This document shows positions 38,641 through 50,900 of a stretch of 64,000 bases of DNA, piece after piece; positions within the stretch are counted from its first letter, which is position 1; each line of letters opens with the position of its first letter. The DNA comes from Agelaius tricolor (taxonomy: Eukaryota > Chordata > Aves > Passeriformes > Icteridae). The stretch is taken from contig JALJCS010000022.1 in the NCBI GenBank assembly GCA_023055355.1, forward strand, positions 10,547,501 through 10,611,500, in the 5' to 3' direction. The notes below the pieces were generated by a model. That model did not search any database, was not told the origin of the DNA, and was given only the letters and a program-made list of their open reading frames with translations. A program made the position numbers and the translations under genes.

Positions 38641-38757
38641 TATCATAGAATCCCAAAATAATTAAGACTGGAAAAAACCTCTAAGATCATCAAGTCCAGC
38701 CATTAATCCAGCACTGGCAAGTCCACCACTAAACCATGACCCTGTTAGACACCTCCC
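38641..38757 (-). mobile_element. CR1 LINE 3'-end fragment
   Basis: TATCATAGAATCCCAAAATAA, AAGACTGGAAAAAACCTCTAAG, ATCATCAAGTCCAGCC and CCACTAAACCATGACCCTG match the antisense of a CR1 3' end, of a subfamily that differs from the GGGTTGGAAGGGACC type. Confidence 0.88.
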
Positions 38758-39309
38758 CTCTGCCTGTGTCTGGAATTAGCTTCCTTATGGGTCTGTGCTT
38801 GGAGGAAAGCTCAGGTTCTTGTTGCTGATTCCTAGGAAAATATATTTACCCAGCCCTGCCAAGTCCCTGATTACCTTGCTCATCACCCAAGAGAAAGAGT
38901 TTTACAGGAAGGGGGAGGAGACCAAGAGGCAGCAGAAAAAAAACATCTCTCTTTTTTCCCTTGTCCAGTTTTCTTCCTAACCTGATGCTAGGCCCTGCAA
39001 AGCAATGGATTTCTGAAATGAGACCAAATAAATGTGTGTAGAGGTCAGGGGTGGCAAATTTAGCTAAAGATTTTAGTTTTGCTAAATGCTCACCCACCCT
39101 AACTCATATATTTCATTCACCTGAATATACAATCCTGTGCAGAAAGCCTAGAGGCAGAAAAGTCATTTAGACTTCCAGATCCATAAAAATTTGCTCAATT
39201 AATGCACTCTTTCAGGAGACTGCAAGATCTTCACCCCCTATTACAGCTCCTGCATCCTCCCTCTTGTAGCAGGGAATGGATGGGAGGCAGAGCCATCTGT
39301 GCTCATGGC
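38758..39309. other. noncoding DNA, no gene recognised
   Basis: No repeat recognised between the CR1 fragment and the ERVL-type LTR. Confidence 0.5.
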
Positions 39310-40085
39310 ATGGGCTGAGCCTGGCTGGACACCAAAGCTGCTCCATCACTGCCCTCCTCAGCTGGACAGGGGAGAAAAAACATAATGAGAGGCTTGTGGC
39401 AGGAAAAGATCATTCACCAATTATTGTCATGGGCAGAACAATCCCCAAGAAAGAGAAATTAATTCAATTTATTGCCCATCAGATCAGAGTAGGGTAATGA
39501 GAAATAAACCCAACTCCTAAAAACACCTTCTCCCACCCTCTCCCTTCTTCCTGAGCTCAACTCAGCTCCTGATTTCTGTGCCTCCCCACCCTCAGGGAGC
39601 AGGGAGTGGGAGCTGTGGACAGCCCTTGTCTCTGCTGCTTCTTCCTCCTCGGAGAAGGGCTCCTCACACTCTTCCTCTGCTGCAGGACGGGGTCTCTCCC
39701 ATGGAAAATGGTTCTCCATGAATCTTTTCATGGGAAGTTTTTCAGGATCTGCTCCAGCGTGGGTCCCTCTGTGGGCTCAGTCCTTTAGGAACAGACTGCT
39801 CCAGTGCAGCTTCCCACAGGATCACAGCTCCACCATTGGGACATCATTTCCAGACCCTTTGCTGAGGCTTGCATTCCCCACAGGAAAGCTGCACAGCTCA
39901 TCAGGTTCACTCCCTACATCTGCCTTGCAAAGGAAATGTCAGCACCAGGACAGGGTTGGACTCAGCCCTCTTGGGGATCAAAATGACCTCCTGCAGTGTC
40001 AGGAGAAATGTATAAACAAGAGAGCCTTTACCATGGTTATGCATGTCCTCCTTCTCTCACTCTTATCCAAACTGCTAGGCAAACA
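39310..40085 (-). mobile_element. ERVL-type endogenous retrovirus LTR region
   Basis: In antisense it shows the well-known avian ERVL LTR text: CTCAGCTGGACAGGGGAGA, ATTCACCAATTATTGTCATG, AATTCAATTTATTGCCCATC, AACACCTTCTCCCACCCTC, TCCTCACACTCTTCC, then repeated CTGCTCCAG(C/T)G units and TTTAGGAACAGACTGCTCCAG. Read on the minus strand, an AATAAA signal falls at 39,468-39,473. A 90-codon minus-strand frame (39,459-39,731) with an acidic stretch lies within the LTR and is not a retroviral gene. Both edges are approximate. Confidence 0.72.
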
Positions 40086-40708
40086 CTGAATTTTGGACAT
40101 TGCTTATTACTTTTTTTGTTTTTTTTTTTAAACAAGTCACTTTCAAAGCTTTACCCAGATGGGCACTTTCATTGATTGCTTTAATTGAAGTACTCAGGGC
40201 TGCTCAGAGCCACATTTGTTATTTATTTTCCTGGTACTCAGCTGCAAAGGCTGCTGTCACTGACTTGTAACATTGCTGCTGCACACGTGTCCGTGCTGGT
40301 GTCTGTAATTGTCCTGTTTCTCAAATGTACTCCCTCTATTTAAATCCTCCAGCCCCTGTTTCTTGTCTTACCTGCTGTACAGAGAGAGAGAGGAGACAGG
40401 GAGGGTGGAGGTGATGACAGTGGGGTTTTTTATCTGTAAATCTCTGGGGGGATAAGGTTGCATGGCTTGAAATTAGACAAGCAGGTACTGTGGCAGAGGA
40501 CATCATTTCCTTCAGCAGGTTATCATTTCAAAAAAATCAGGAACCTTTTAATATACAGTATATCTCACAGAATCTACCCTGGCTTTCTCTTAGCCAGCTT
40601 AAAAGACTGGGCTTAATGGCCTTTAACTGCTCTGACAAAACCAAGGGTTTAAGCTGGGATTCTTTATTCCTTCTTATCCACCTTGCAGCTTTGCTGTAAA
40701 CACCTGGC
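40086..40708. other. noncoding DNA, T-rich start
   Basis: An interrupted T run at about 40,110-40,130, then ordinary sequence with no repeat recognised. Confidence 0.5.
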
Positions 40709-40806
40709 TTGGAGAAACCTGGGACAGTGGAAGGTGTCCCTGTCCATGGCAGGGGAGGCCCTGCATGAGCTTTATGGTCTCTTCTAACCCAGAGCATTCT
40801 ATAATT
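40709..40806 (+). mobile_element. CR1 LINE 3'-end fragment
   Basis: CCTGGGACAGTGGAAGGTGT, CCCTGTCCATGGCAGGGG, TTTATGGTCTCTTCTAACCC and AGCATTCTATAAT are the last 100 bases of CR1 in sense orientation. Confidence 0.9.
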
Positions 40807-41386
40807 TTCTTTATCAGAGCTAACCCCCAGTTTAGGCAGCATTACCTGTGCTATGGTCACCAGATGCAGCCCAGCTTTGTGTGACTGGAGCTTATATTTT
40901 GTTGTAGAACCAAACCAGACACGGTTATGAAAAGGCCTACGGGGTAGATGACACTGAAATTCCCTTTTTTTTTTTTTCTTTGTGGTTGTGCAGAAAGAAA
41001 AAACTCTTGTTCCAAGTTGGTGTTTCTAAGAAGATGGCAAGAAATGCAGGTCTTTGGAAAGATGTTGCTTGTAAAATCCTCAGTATTTTTATAACAGAAG
41101 AAGCTACAGGATGGACTGGAGCCATGGACTAGGGCATGGATCACTGACTAGGCCATTGAAGTATTTGTTTTTTGCTCATCACCCTCCTGAGTGTACAATT
41201 ATTTTCTTCAATTGTATTTCTATAATTTCTATAGCTCTCATTGCAATGGGAAAACAATATTCAAGAGCTGTTTGTTGCAAGCTGGTGATGAGAAGAGACC
41301 TGCTCAGTGGGAAAGCGTTATTTCCATGCCCTCTGTGCAAGAATTTTGTGCATCACTGCTCAGGAAAGCTTTCTGATAATAAGCAG
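40807..41386. other. noncoding DNA, no gene recognised
   Basis: A T run at about 40,965-40,978; otherwise nothing recognised. Confidence 0.5.
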
Positions 41387-41440
41387 GGTTGGATTTGATG
41401 ACCTTTAGAGGTCCTTCCAAGCCATTCCACGATTCTGTGA
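41387..41440 (+). mobile_element. short CR1 3'-end fragment
   Basis: GGTTGGATTTGATGACCTTT, AGAGGTCCTTCCAAGCCATT and CCACGATTCTGTGA match the CR1 terminus, including a decayed ATTCTRTG octamer. Confidence 0.82.
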
Positions 41441-44400
41441 ACCAAAGCCATGTCATATCAGAAGCTTTTTCTCTAGCAGAGGTAGACATTTTATTTTGTA
41501 AGAATTTTTTTAATGAATAAATTCCAGCATGGGACTTTTCTGCATTATTCAAACTCTTCAGAGTAAATTGGAATTAAGACTCTATGTTAATATTTTTTTT
41601 TTGGATCAACAAGCCTATGAAGTTGATTTTTTTTTTTTTTTTGTAGCCTTAGGAGATAAGCAGTTCATTTTTAATGATACAGAAACAAACACATCATTCC
41701 CCCAAGTTCTCATTTGGTGAGGTTTGTGCTCAACACAAAATCCCTGGCTAGGTTAGACTTTTTTCCAGCAGTGAGGAGTTTCATCCTGCAGCCCTATAAC
41801 ACTGCAATGCCAGCAAAAAAGTTTTATCTTAATTTCCTGATGCCAGCTCGACGATGTGACAAGAGTTATAAAGGACCATTTATCTTGTCAGGGAGAAGGG
41901 ACCATCAGCACCAGACCCCAGAGAACAATCATCAAGCTCTGCCTGAAAAATTATGTGCCTCAAAAAGCCTGATCCCAAACCAGCAATCTCAGAGCAATAG
42001 CCATATATTAACTGTAGGAGCTGCCCTGGATGGATCACTGGGATATAACCAGAAGGACAGGCTTGGAAATTCAGAGGAATTTTAACTGGTGTCCTCTAGC
42101 ATCAAGCTGCAACTTCCCTTTGGAGTCATTGTTTTATTTCTGAGCATGAGTTATGGAGAGCTAGCTGAGGAAAAAAAAAAGACAGAATGAAAATACTTAT
42201 TTAAAAACTTTGTTTTCAATATACTTCCTTTCCTGAACATGTGTTGCTTTAAAAATACTTCAAGGTTCTGTAGTAGGAAAAAAAATAATTCTGTGGATTC
42301 TTTCCTTCATTCACCAATCTGTTTTTTTCAGAGAAGCCATGAAGAAAACAAAATAGTGCCCCTTACTCTCTGCTCTGCTCAGCAAGCTCAAACCATGGAA
42401 TGAAAGTGGGGGAAAAAGTAATTTTTCAACACTATGAACAAATGACAGAAATGGAGAGTTTAGTAACAGTATTGAGAAAATAGAGACATGAATTAGCTAA
42501 AGGGCTCCAAATCAGTATTTTTCTTTGTAAGAGGGATTTTAGGTGTTTCTTTGGACATTTAGTGAAAAAAATTTGTTGCTAGAAACTATTAGGGAAGGAA
42601 CATAAAAGTAATCAATATGCCCAATCTGTGCACACAACAATTTAGACCCCTGAATCCATCCTTGTCTGTCCTTTTTGCCATTCTAGAACATCCCAGAGCG
42701 TCTCTGGATGATGTCTCTGCAGGGATTCCTGTACCCCATATCCCAGCTCTGTGTGGAGATCTCTGCAGCACCCTTGGCATCTTTATTTACCCTGTCTGGA
42801 ATTGTTGGAATTTTTGAATTAAGACTTCCCCAGGTTCTCTCATTCCATGGGATACTCTATGACAAGTTCCTGGAAATATTTAAATTTTCTTCTAATTTTC
42901 TCCCTTTCAGACGTAAAATTTTCTGTTATATTAACTTATATATTATTTTCTTGTGTTTTGTGTTTGTGCCCTCTAGGTTTTAGGTTTCTATATATAAACT
43001 TAATGTGCTTTTATGATTCATTTTGTTTCTCAGGTGTTTGTTTGATTTTTAACTTCTCTTAAACCTCCCACTAAACAAAGTAAAATGCATGGCTGCAAAC
43101 ATCAAAACTGATGCTGTGCGGTGCTCAGGAGATGGGAATTTACTGGGAACAATATTTTCATCCCATTTAATTCCATGCAAAACTTTACAACCAAGACTGG
43201 AAGCTAAATAAAATGAAAGTGGTATAAATGGCACCTCCTTGTCTGTGCCAGACAAATTCCCAGAGCACAGGAAAATGGGAATTTGGGCCTTGAACTTTTG
43301 GCTGCAGTATTACTTGCAGACCAAGTGAACCATTCCCAACTGTTTCCGAAATCAAGGCTACAAAAGTAGGAACTGCTCGTACACAGCCAGGACGGAACAA
43401 TTGATCCAAATTGTCAGGACTTAACTCATGTTTCAGGATTGCTTTGAAATTTTTTCATTCTTGGTAATTTAATTCTTTTGCCATTCTCTCTCACTGGATT
43501 GAGAGAATTGTACTCCTCTAGCCCTCATTTTACCCCCCTCCCTCCACCTTTTTTTTTACATGGGAGATATAATTTATTCCTGTTTCAGTGAATTTGCCAC
43601 AAGAAAGAATCCAATTCTTTCAAGGTTTTTTTTTTTTTTAAATTCTCCTCAGAGAGTGAAAGTAGCATTTGCTGAAATTAAGGTGCTTTTTGCCAGAAAC
43701 GTGATGCTAATCCTCTTAGTTTTAATGGTTTTGAAATGGTTTGTATAAGAAGGTAAACAGAGTAGTTGATTAATAGGAAGGAAGTCAATTGGCCGTGTTG
43801 CAAGTGTTATACGCTCGACTGTACAATAGTTCTTTATTTCTGCAGAGTGAGGCACAGACTGGTGTCCTTTTGAAAGTTCTTAGGTGAAAACTGATATCTC
43901 TCCTCATACTGTACAATTCAGAAGAGTTTGATTCCAGCACCAGAAAAAGCAAGCAGTGCACTTTCGAAATAGAAGTCAAACAAATATCACTGATAAGACG
44001 TTGACGTGACACCAGTTATCTCCCCTTTTTATTGAAAATAGGCACATATAATGAGGTGCTTCACATTTTAAAGTCTTAAATCTTAGAAAGCTCCAGGCCT
44101 AGATGGTTTTGATTTTGGCTTATTAAACTTGCAGTGTGGGGACAGGGGGGAGGGCAGGAGATGGAGTGACTCACTTATCCCCGTTCTTTAACCTTTCACT
44201 GGCCAAGGGGATTTTTGCCTGCAGTTTGTTCGAAAGGGTTGCTCATCCCTGATTTACATCCCAGTGTTTCCTGTCCGAGCTGGGATGCCAAGACCTGCTC
44301 AAGGCAGGCAGGTGCCTCTTCCCCATCAATAATTCACCTCTGGCTCTCCCAGAGCTCGGCACCGTTTGCATGTAAAGTGAGAGGAGCCGGCAGTCACCTG

Positions 44401-44830
44401 AATTCTTTTGTCTGCCACGATGGCAGAACTCTCAGCTGTAGTCCATCAATTAACACTTACAATTAAGAGCTGCGACAAAAGTGTGAAGTGGTCGAAGGTC
44501 CGAGGCAATGGGTAACCCAAGAGCTTCAAAGGAAGACTTGGTGGGTGCAGTAACAAAAGATGGCTGGGACAGAATTTCAGGGTTTAAATAGGGAAGAAGA
44601 GGAAATAAATTTGAGAAGTAACAGAGGCAGAAGTTGAAGCTGCTGCGGGACAGCACAGGGAAGGGGTTTGCAGGTGTTTCCCAGGGCTCAGAGAGAAACA
44701 CTCATTTCTCTCTCTTCCACAGCAGATCTGCTTTCAGCCTCTTCTAAACAGATCCTTTACTGGGGAATGCAGTGAAATACTACAATAAAATTTAAAATCA
44801 TGCAAGGGCTCTCTGAGGACAGTCATGAGC
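41441..44830. other. non-repetitive noncoding DNA, no gene recognised
   Basis: T runs at about 41,592, 41,627 and 43,627. The parts at 43,640-44,050 and 44,190-44,470 keep CpG sites and lack repeats. No known exon. Confidence 0.5.
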
Positions 44831-44924
44831 TACCTGGTGTAGTGGAAGGTGTTCCTGACCATGCAGGGGGGTTTGAACTGATGGATTTTAAGGTCCCTCC
44901 CAACCCAACCATTCCATTCTATCC
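44831..44924 (+). mobile_element. CR1 LINE 3'-end fragment
   Basis: TACCTGGTGTAGTGGAAGGT, GTTCCTGACCATGCAGGGGG, TTTTAAGGTCCCTCCCAACC and CAACCATTCCATTCTAT are the CR1 3' end in sense orientation. Confidence 0.9.
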
Positions 44925-46395
44925 TGCAGATTTGGCCTAGAAGGGACAAACAGAAGGGTTTCTAGACTAGAAGGGCTCCTTCTTTAAAGGGTTAGAAGGG
45001 TTCTCTAAAGCCACCTCTGAAGACCCTGGCTAGCTGAAGTAATTAATCAAAATTATCTAATTTGGAAAAGTAACTTAAATATAAGCCTGTGGAAACAAGT
45101 ACTTTCTCTCTTTTAGGGGTCTAAAGGCAGATAAAAATTAGTTAAGAAAGGACAAGGTCAATTTGAAGATAAACCCACAGAACTAATAATACAGGGGTTC
45201 TGTGTTTGTTTCAGGACCAGGCATGACAGACCAATGTCTTCACACGTGCAGAGTTCTTCCAGCAGCCAAACTCAAACTCCTGTAATTTTTTTTGGAATCG
45301 AGACAAAACCCAGACATGGTGTTATATTCAGGGTGAGACAAGGGCATGGGGAAACCCAGAACACAGCCCAGCCCTTTCCATAAGCAGCTCTCAGGGATGG
45401 GAAACTCTCCAGAAGGAGTTTGACCTGCTGGGTTTCAGTGCTGCCTGTCCCTGCTCCACCCCACAAACACCTTTCTTTTTGGCTTTGAGTAAAGAACAAT
45501 TTTTACAAAGCATTAATTTATGACTCCATCTCATCTTGCAGCTCTCATTTAGTGAACCCCATGCATGGTATAAATAATTAACTCTCCTTCTTCATATTAA
45601 GCCATAAGTAACAGAATTATCTAAGAGATTTTGAGAGCTATATTTGCCTCTCAATAACTGATTTGTTTTTGACTCAGCTTTAGGATCTAATAGTCCTTAT
45701 AGATTCATTGTATGGGAATTCAGTGATAGAAATAGTAGGTAAACTAATATTCCATTCTTCTCCTGCACTAGTCCTGGTGAAATCATACAATTTCTAGAGG
45801 AATACAATTAAACACAAATCAATCAGTGCATAACATTTGCTAACAAACCCATTTGTGCTCTGAAATCTAACTATTGCCTCTTCTAAGACTCAAATTTTCT
45901 TTCCAAGTTGACTACACTTTGTTCTCAATTGCAGTAGTGTCACTCAAGAACAATTTCATTAGATTAAATGGTCTGGTAGTCAATGCAATTGTAATCAATA
46001 GCTGTAACTCCTAGCAAATAGCTGGGTTCAAACTCCCAGTCTTCCCTGCTCTGTTTTTTGATTGACTCCAGGAATGCTGTAAAGCCAAAGCAGAATTTCT
46101 GTAAAGTATATTTTAAAGGATCTCCAAGCCTTCCAGTTCTACAAAGCTGCCAACCCTTCTCTTTCTAAGCAAAGAGAAGATTTTTTGTAGCTGGGGATAG
46201 AGTTCAATGTCTCGGGCTCTGCATGATGGCAGGCAGAGGGAAATGGCAAAACCCATCCTGTCTCTGTGTGTACACAACACTCAGCTGCAGTTCCCTTGCT
46301 CCCATCACTGCTCCCAGACAGGAAAGAAAACCCTTAGGCAGCATTTCTGAAAGGTTTGAGAGATCCAAGGAAGGAAAGCACTACATCTTCAAAGG
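44925..46395. other. noncoding DNA, no gene recognised
   Basis: The first 80 bases repeat AGAAGGG several times (44,939-45,003), perhaps a decayed tail of the neighbouring CR1. Nothing else recognised. Confidence 0.5.
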
Positions 46396-46466
46396 AATAA
46401 TAAAAAAAAATAATCACAACATAAAAAAAAAATAAGATAAGATAAAATTAGATAAAATAAAATAAT
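46396..46466. repeat. A-rich tract with (GATAA)n-like units
   Basis: Two runs of nine to ten A, then AAGATAAGATAAAA, TTAGATAAAATAAAATAA. Low-complexity DNA that incidentally holds several GATA cores. Confidence 0.8.
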
Positions 46467-46602
46467 CCCTGTTTTTGGTCCCTGGAGCAGGATGCTGCTT
46501 CTCCTCCTCCCTGCCATTTCCCCCAAGCTCAGATCAGAAAAAACCCAAACCAAGGAAGGTACTGCAGATACTGCTCCATGGATGGCATCTGCAAAAATCT
46601 CC

Positions 46603-46667
46603 CTGAATATTTGAGGCTGGAATTCCACAAATATTAATTCCTGAACACTTGAGGCTGGAATTCCACA
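46603..46667. repeat. 38-base-period tandem duplication
   Basis: CTGAATATTTGAGGCTGG... at 46,603 is repeated as CTGAACACTTGAGGCTGG... at 46,641, each followed by AATTCCACA. It ends seven bases before the CR1 fragment. Confidence 0.85.
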
Positions 46668-46673
46668 TGAATG

Positions 46674-46925
46674 GATCACAGAACCATAGACTGTTTAGGC
46701 TGCTGAGGTCAAGTCCACCATCAGCAGCCCCACCATGCTCACCACCAAACCTGGTGCTCAAGTGCCACACCCACACCTTTTTTGAACACTTCCAGGAATA
46801 ATGACTCCACTTCCCTGAAAAGCCCGTTGCAATGCTTTTTGTGAAGAAATTTTACTTCATATCTAATCTTAACCTCCTCTGGTGCAATTTGAGGACATTT
46901 CCTCAATGCCCCCTTTTCCTTTTCA
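46674..46925 (-). mobile_element. CR1 LINE 3'-end fragment
   Basis: ATCACAGAACCATAGACTG, TCAAGTCCACCATCAGCAG, CAAGTGCCACACCCACACC, GTGAAGAAATTTTACTTCAT and TCTAATCTTAACCTCCTCTG match antisense CR1 of the TCAAGTCC subfamily, about 250 bases long. Confidence 0.88.
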
Positions 46926-47578
46926 CATCGAAGATCTGGTGTATTTGTTGAAATTATTTCAGTTTTACCCTTTCCTTCTGATTCTTTAGAGGCCTTAAAG
47001 ACAAAGGGCAACCCCTTATGTCTGACATATGCAGGTATTTGCCCTGCACTTGACATTTTTCAGCCATGCTGCATGAATGACTAAGCAGTGATCCATGTAA
47101 GTCGTGTCACCTGCAGCCTGTTGGGATCCCTTTTACACAGGAGGTGAAAAAGATAATCCTTCCCCTTCTTCCTTTCACCTGAAAGATAAATCACTCTATT
47201 TGTACTGCCTGAAAAGTTAAAACATTTTTATTTAGGGCTGCTACTTCAGAGCAAGCACCTCTCTGACATACTGAGGCACTTTGGGAAGCATATGTTGAAA
47301 CGAGTGCAGATATTCCCAACACCCTTGCATGTGGATTTATTACAGCTCTTGCCTTGCACTCTCAGCAGCTGATGTATTTGTGTTTTTCATGACACCTCCA
47401 GCAGATGACAGGGAATATGCTGCAGTCTTCCTTATATGCTTAGGAATGAAAAAAAAAGGCCTCTTGCTTTATTATCTTATCATTCTTTTTCCTTTAGAAT
47501 TGAACTCTATAAAGCCATTGTGGGAAATAGATATTAAAGAATTCTCAAAACTTGATTAAAAGTTCACACAGTTTTGTG
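46926..47578. other. noncoding DNA, no gene recognised
   Basis: Base composition is ordinary up to the sharp change at 47,579. No repeat recognised. Confidence 0.5.
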
Positions 47579-47950
47579 TTTTTTAAACCCTACAACCTAA
47601 ACTTCCTTCTCTTTCAGTAATTCCAAAAAACTAATCTCTCGTTATTATCAACTTAAAAAACTAGTTTTTCAACATTCCACTACATCCAAAAAATACTCCT
47701 CATTTTACCTTTCAATTCCCACCATCAATAAAAAATAATTACAAAAATATCACTAATCAATTTTACCACAAAAAATAAAAAAATCACCTACTATTTATCA
47801 ATATTTTATAACACAAACTTTTTCTCCAACCCAACAAAAACACCCACAATCAAAAATTTTACATTACATAAATAATTCACTCATTGCAGCACCAAATAAA
47901 AAAATAATAAACTCAAAACAACATCACCTCTCAGTTACTCTGTCTCTATA
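47579..47950 (+). other. G-depleted stretch, probable hypermutated retroelement fragment
   Basis: From 47,579 to 47,933 the plus strand has only five G (47,617, 47,641, 47,664, 47,886, 47,889), while C in the core (47,701-47,880) is about 23 percent. Positions 47,665-47,885 hold no G at all. Every surviving G is followed by T or C; no GA or GG is left. Composition returns to normal from about 47,960. This fits dense G-to-A deamination of a reverse-transcribed strand. The element family is not recognised, so the retroelement origin is an inference. A TATAAAAA string lies at the right edge (47,946). Confidence 0.6.
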
Positions 47951-50900
47951 AAAACTAAGAAAAGCAACAAGCCAGTAACTAAAATTTCTGAAATGGCAGG
48001 AGCAATGAGCAGAACTCCTCTGAAGGTGTTCCAGATCATCTCATCCCATACTAAACCAAAAAACAGCCTGGTCCAATGCCTGGCTGCTGTGAAAGCTCCT
48101 GCCTTGTCTCTTTATAAGGCACCACATCTCTGCTGAGTATTTATAAGTGCTTTTTATTACATATTTTAGATTTTATAAAAGGGTCCATAAATAGTGTCAG
48201 CCAGGGAATGGGGCTGGCTCAGTGGAACATGGGACAGACAGAAGAGCTGACTCCTACTTTTCCATCAAGTGAGACATTTTCTGCTCCTGCCTTGCCCATC
48301 AGTGTCATAGTTGAGACAGTCACAATACATAGCAACACTCCATTTTCAGAAGGCTTTAAACCTGGCTTTATCATAGCATGCATGCTTTTTACAGATTCTT
48401 ACAAAACTCATCAGTTTTCACTTTACTCATTGCTCAGGAAAGACAAACAAAGTGCTCATTGGAACAGGCAGATGCAGGTTTCTCTTATTTATCCTTCTTT
48501 CTTTCTTGGTTTCTATGTCAACGACTTTGGTAGGGAATTATTCCAGGGGCAAACATGGATCCTCTTGTCAAACATGGATCCTCTGATCAAATTTCTCTCT
48601 GGCTCACAGAAGTCACTGTAAAACCTCTCCCACACATCAGTTCTGTGCAGACAGGCCAGGCTGAGAAGCACCAGCACAGCAGACATTTCATCACAGGCTT
48701 TGTGCTGGTCCTGAGCTCCCAGCAATGAGAGGGGCTGGAATATTAATTCTGGTGCATTAAACCCCCAGTGCTGGCAGCCAGAGCCCTGCACATCCCTCAG
48801 CTGGCAGAGGGCTCCAGAGCAGCATGGCAGCAGCTCCTGCCCCTCCTGCTGATGCTGTGGCCGGGTTCTCCTGCAGCTCCAGCCCAGCAGGGCTGTCAGT
48901 GACTCTATCAATTAAAGGCTGCGCTGCTGGATAATTCCCTGAGTGCTGGGAGAGGCTTGTTCTCACTGGGGTGTAACAAGAGTAATTATAATAATGACTC
49001 GCCCATTCCTCACCACCGCAGTTTCTCTTAGCAACAGGCTCGAGCAGCAAGAGAAATGTGATCAAAGTTGAAAGAGAATTCTCTTTGATGCAGAGGAGTT
49101 TTTGTTGCTGTTTTGGTTAGGGAGGGCGGGCAGGAGAGGCTGTCAATGCAGCCAGCTAATGACAAACAGGGGATAAAGCTCCACGGGGATTAGCAAAGCC
49201 TGAATGCAAGTCAAGTGCTCTGATTCTGTAATTTCAACCAAGAAGCAAAGCAACCTACAGGCTTTTTAGTGTTTAGGTGGCCACAAAGAAGCTTTGCTGT
49301 CATCTCTGAAATACTTCCTCAATAAGAAATTTCCTGGAACACCGAGGTCTTATTTCTTGTGGGGGGTTAAGTCATTGCATTATCTCCTCAGGTGAAAATT
49401 CATTATGTTCATCTTTGGTGTGTGTCGAACAGCCTCTTCCTGTACAACAGGCTGCCCATCTCCCCTAGGCTGTAACAGCATCAAGTGGTGTTCAGTGCTA
49501 CTTATCTTGCTCACCTGCCAATTAGCTATAAACTGTAAGAAGCATTGTACCCAAAAAGGAAAAAAAAAAAAAAGAAACCAGCAAGCTGGATCAGTTTCAA
49601 GTTTAATTAGTACAAAAAGAATTCAATATATTATTGCCTCAAACAAAAGAAAAAACCATCTGAACCTTTAATCCTCTTTGAAGATGCTTCTTACTGATAT
49701 ATCCCATCACATATTTTTAACACTGGTGATAGTACTTAGAGAAATTGTATCCCATGTTCAGTTAAGCCAGGAAATGCATTTGATTCTCCTATACAATTTT
49801 CACAGCAGCTTAGTAAATGCAACCTCTTTACCCCTTGTAAACCATCCCATCCGTGGTACTTGGTGAAATGCTAAGTAATAAATGGAATAGCTGAAAATTA
49901 ATTTAATCTGTTTGCATCTCTGGTGTATAAAATATTTACCTTGCATGCATGAATTTATTATTCAAGCACTGCCTTTTTCCTAAAGAAGGTCCTTCAAGGG
50001 CTTCCACAGTGCTGCTTGTGCCTCATGACTCTGAGATTAAGCCTGACCCCTGGGGAGGGAGCACGGGTTAAATTCACCCCACAGGGATGAGGGGAGGCCC
50101 TGAGGATGATCCTGTCTCAGGGTCTTGGTTCAGGAGGGGCTGGGGAGCACCCACAGGAAGAAAATTACTTTAATTCAGTGTACTCTACGAGAAAATGCTT
50201 GACCCAGTAGAAGCAGAAATGCTGTGTGGTTGAAAGGAGGCAAAGAAGAGAAATTGGGGATTTATCCTCAAGGAATCTGAATGCAGCCATGAGCCAGAGG
50301 CTCCCAAGGGTGATTTCCTTACTCACAAGCTCTTAGGGTGTCTCTGTGCTGTGGCCAGAACACTTGAGCTGGGCCCCTCTGGCTCTGTTGGGTTGGGTTG
50401 CAGGAGTGGGTGACACCTCTGTGTGTGTGTGGCTCCTGTTTGGGCTCCCATGGATCTGCACCTCCTGCAGTCCTGCCCTCCTGGAGTGAATAGGAATGGG
50501 ACAGGAGCTGCAGGACACACCCAGACCTGGCCTCACCTGAGGCTCTGACCCCCTCCCTGCTACTAAACACTGCCATTACCTCAAAACCCTCCAAATGTCT
50601 TCAAAATCTGGATTAATTGTTTTCCACGAGTGCAGCAGTTTGTTTTGCTTGCCCTTTGAATTGGCTCAGGCATTAATCTGATATTTAGAGACTGGAGTTT
50701 GCTGCAAATTATTAAAAAGCTTCCTCTGTGCTTTCCCCATAATTGAAAAAGTGCTGACTCTGTTTTATTTTAAAACTGAGCAGGTTCTTTCTGATCATCA
50801 GATTTACAAAACAAGACTGTTTCCAACACAAACTGCTTCAGGACTAAAGGCCCTTATTGAATGACATAGTTTCATTTAGACTCCATTTTTTAAGCACTTG

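Noticed and set aside
44136..44160. Possible G-quadruplex in a G-rich patch
   Set aside because: Only three separable G runs are present; the fourth would need a split without a loop.
46020..46045. tRNA-like T-arm (GGGTTCAAACTCCCAG)
   Set aside because: The stem pairs in the wrong register for a tRNA T-arm, and no A box or acceptor stem lies at the right distance upstream.
47579..47950. Nuclear mitochondrial insert as an explanation for low G
   Set aside because: Bird mitochondrial light-strand sequence has low but not absent G and much higher C; no mitochondrial gene was recognised.
48208..48621. 137-codon plus-strand frame
   Set aside because: No recognisable domain, no splice signals and a composition like random translation. 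It lies downstream of the G-depleted stretch but shows no retroviral motif.
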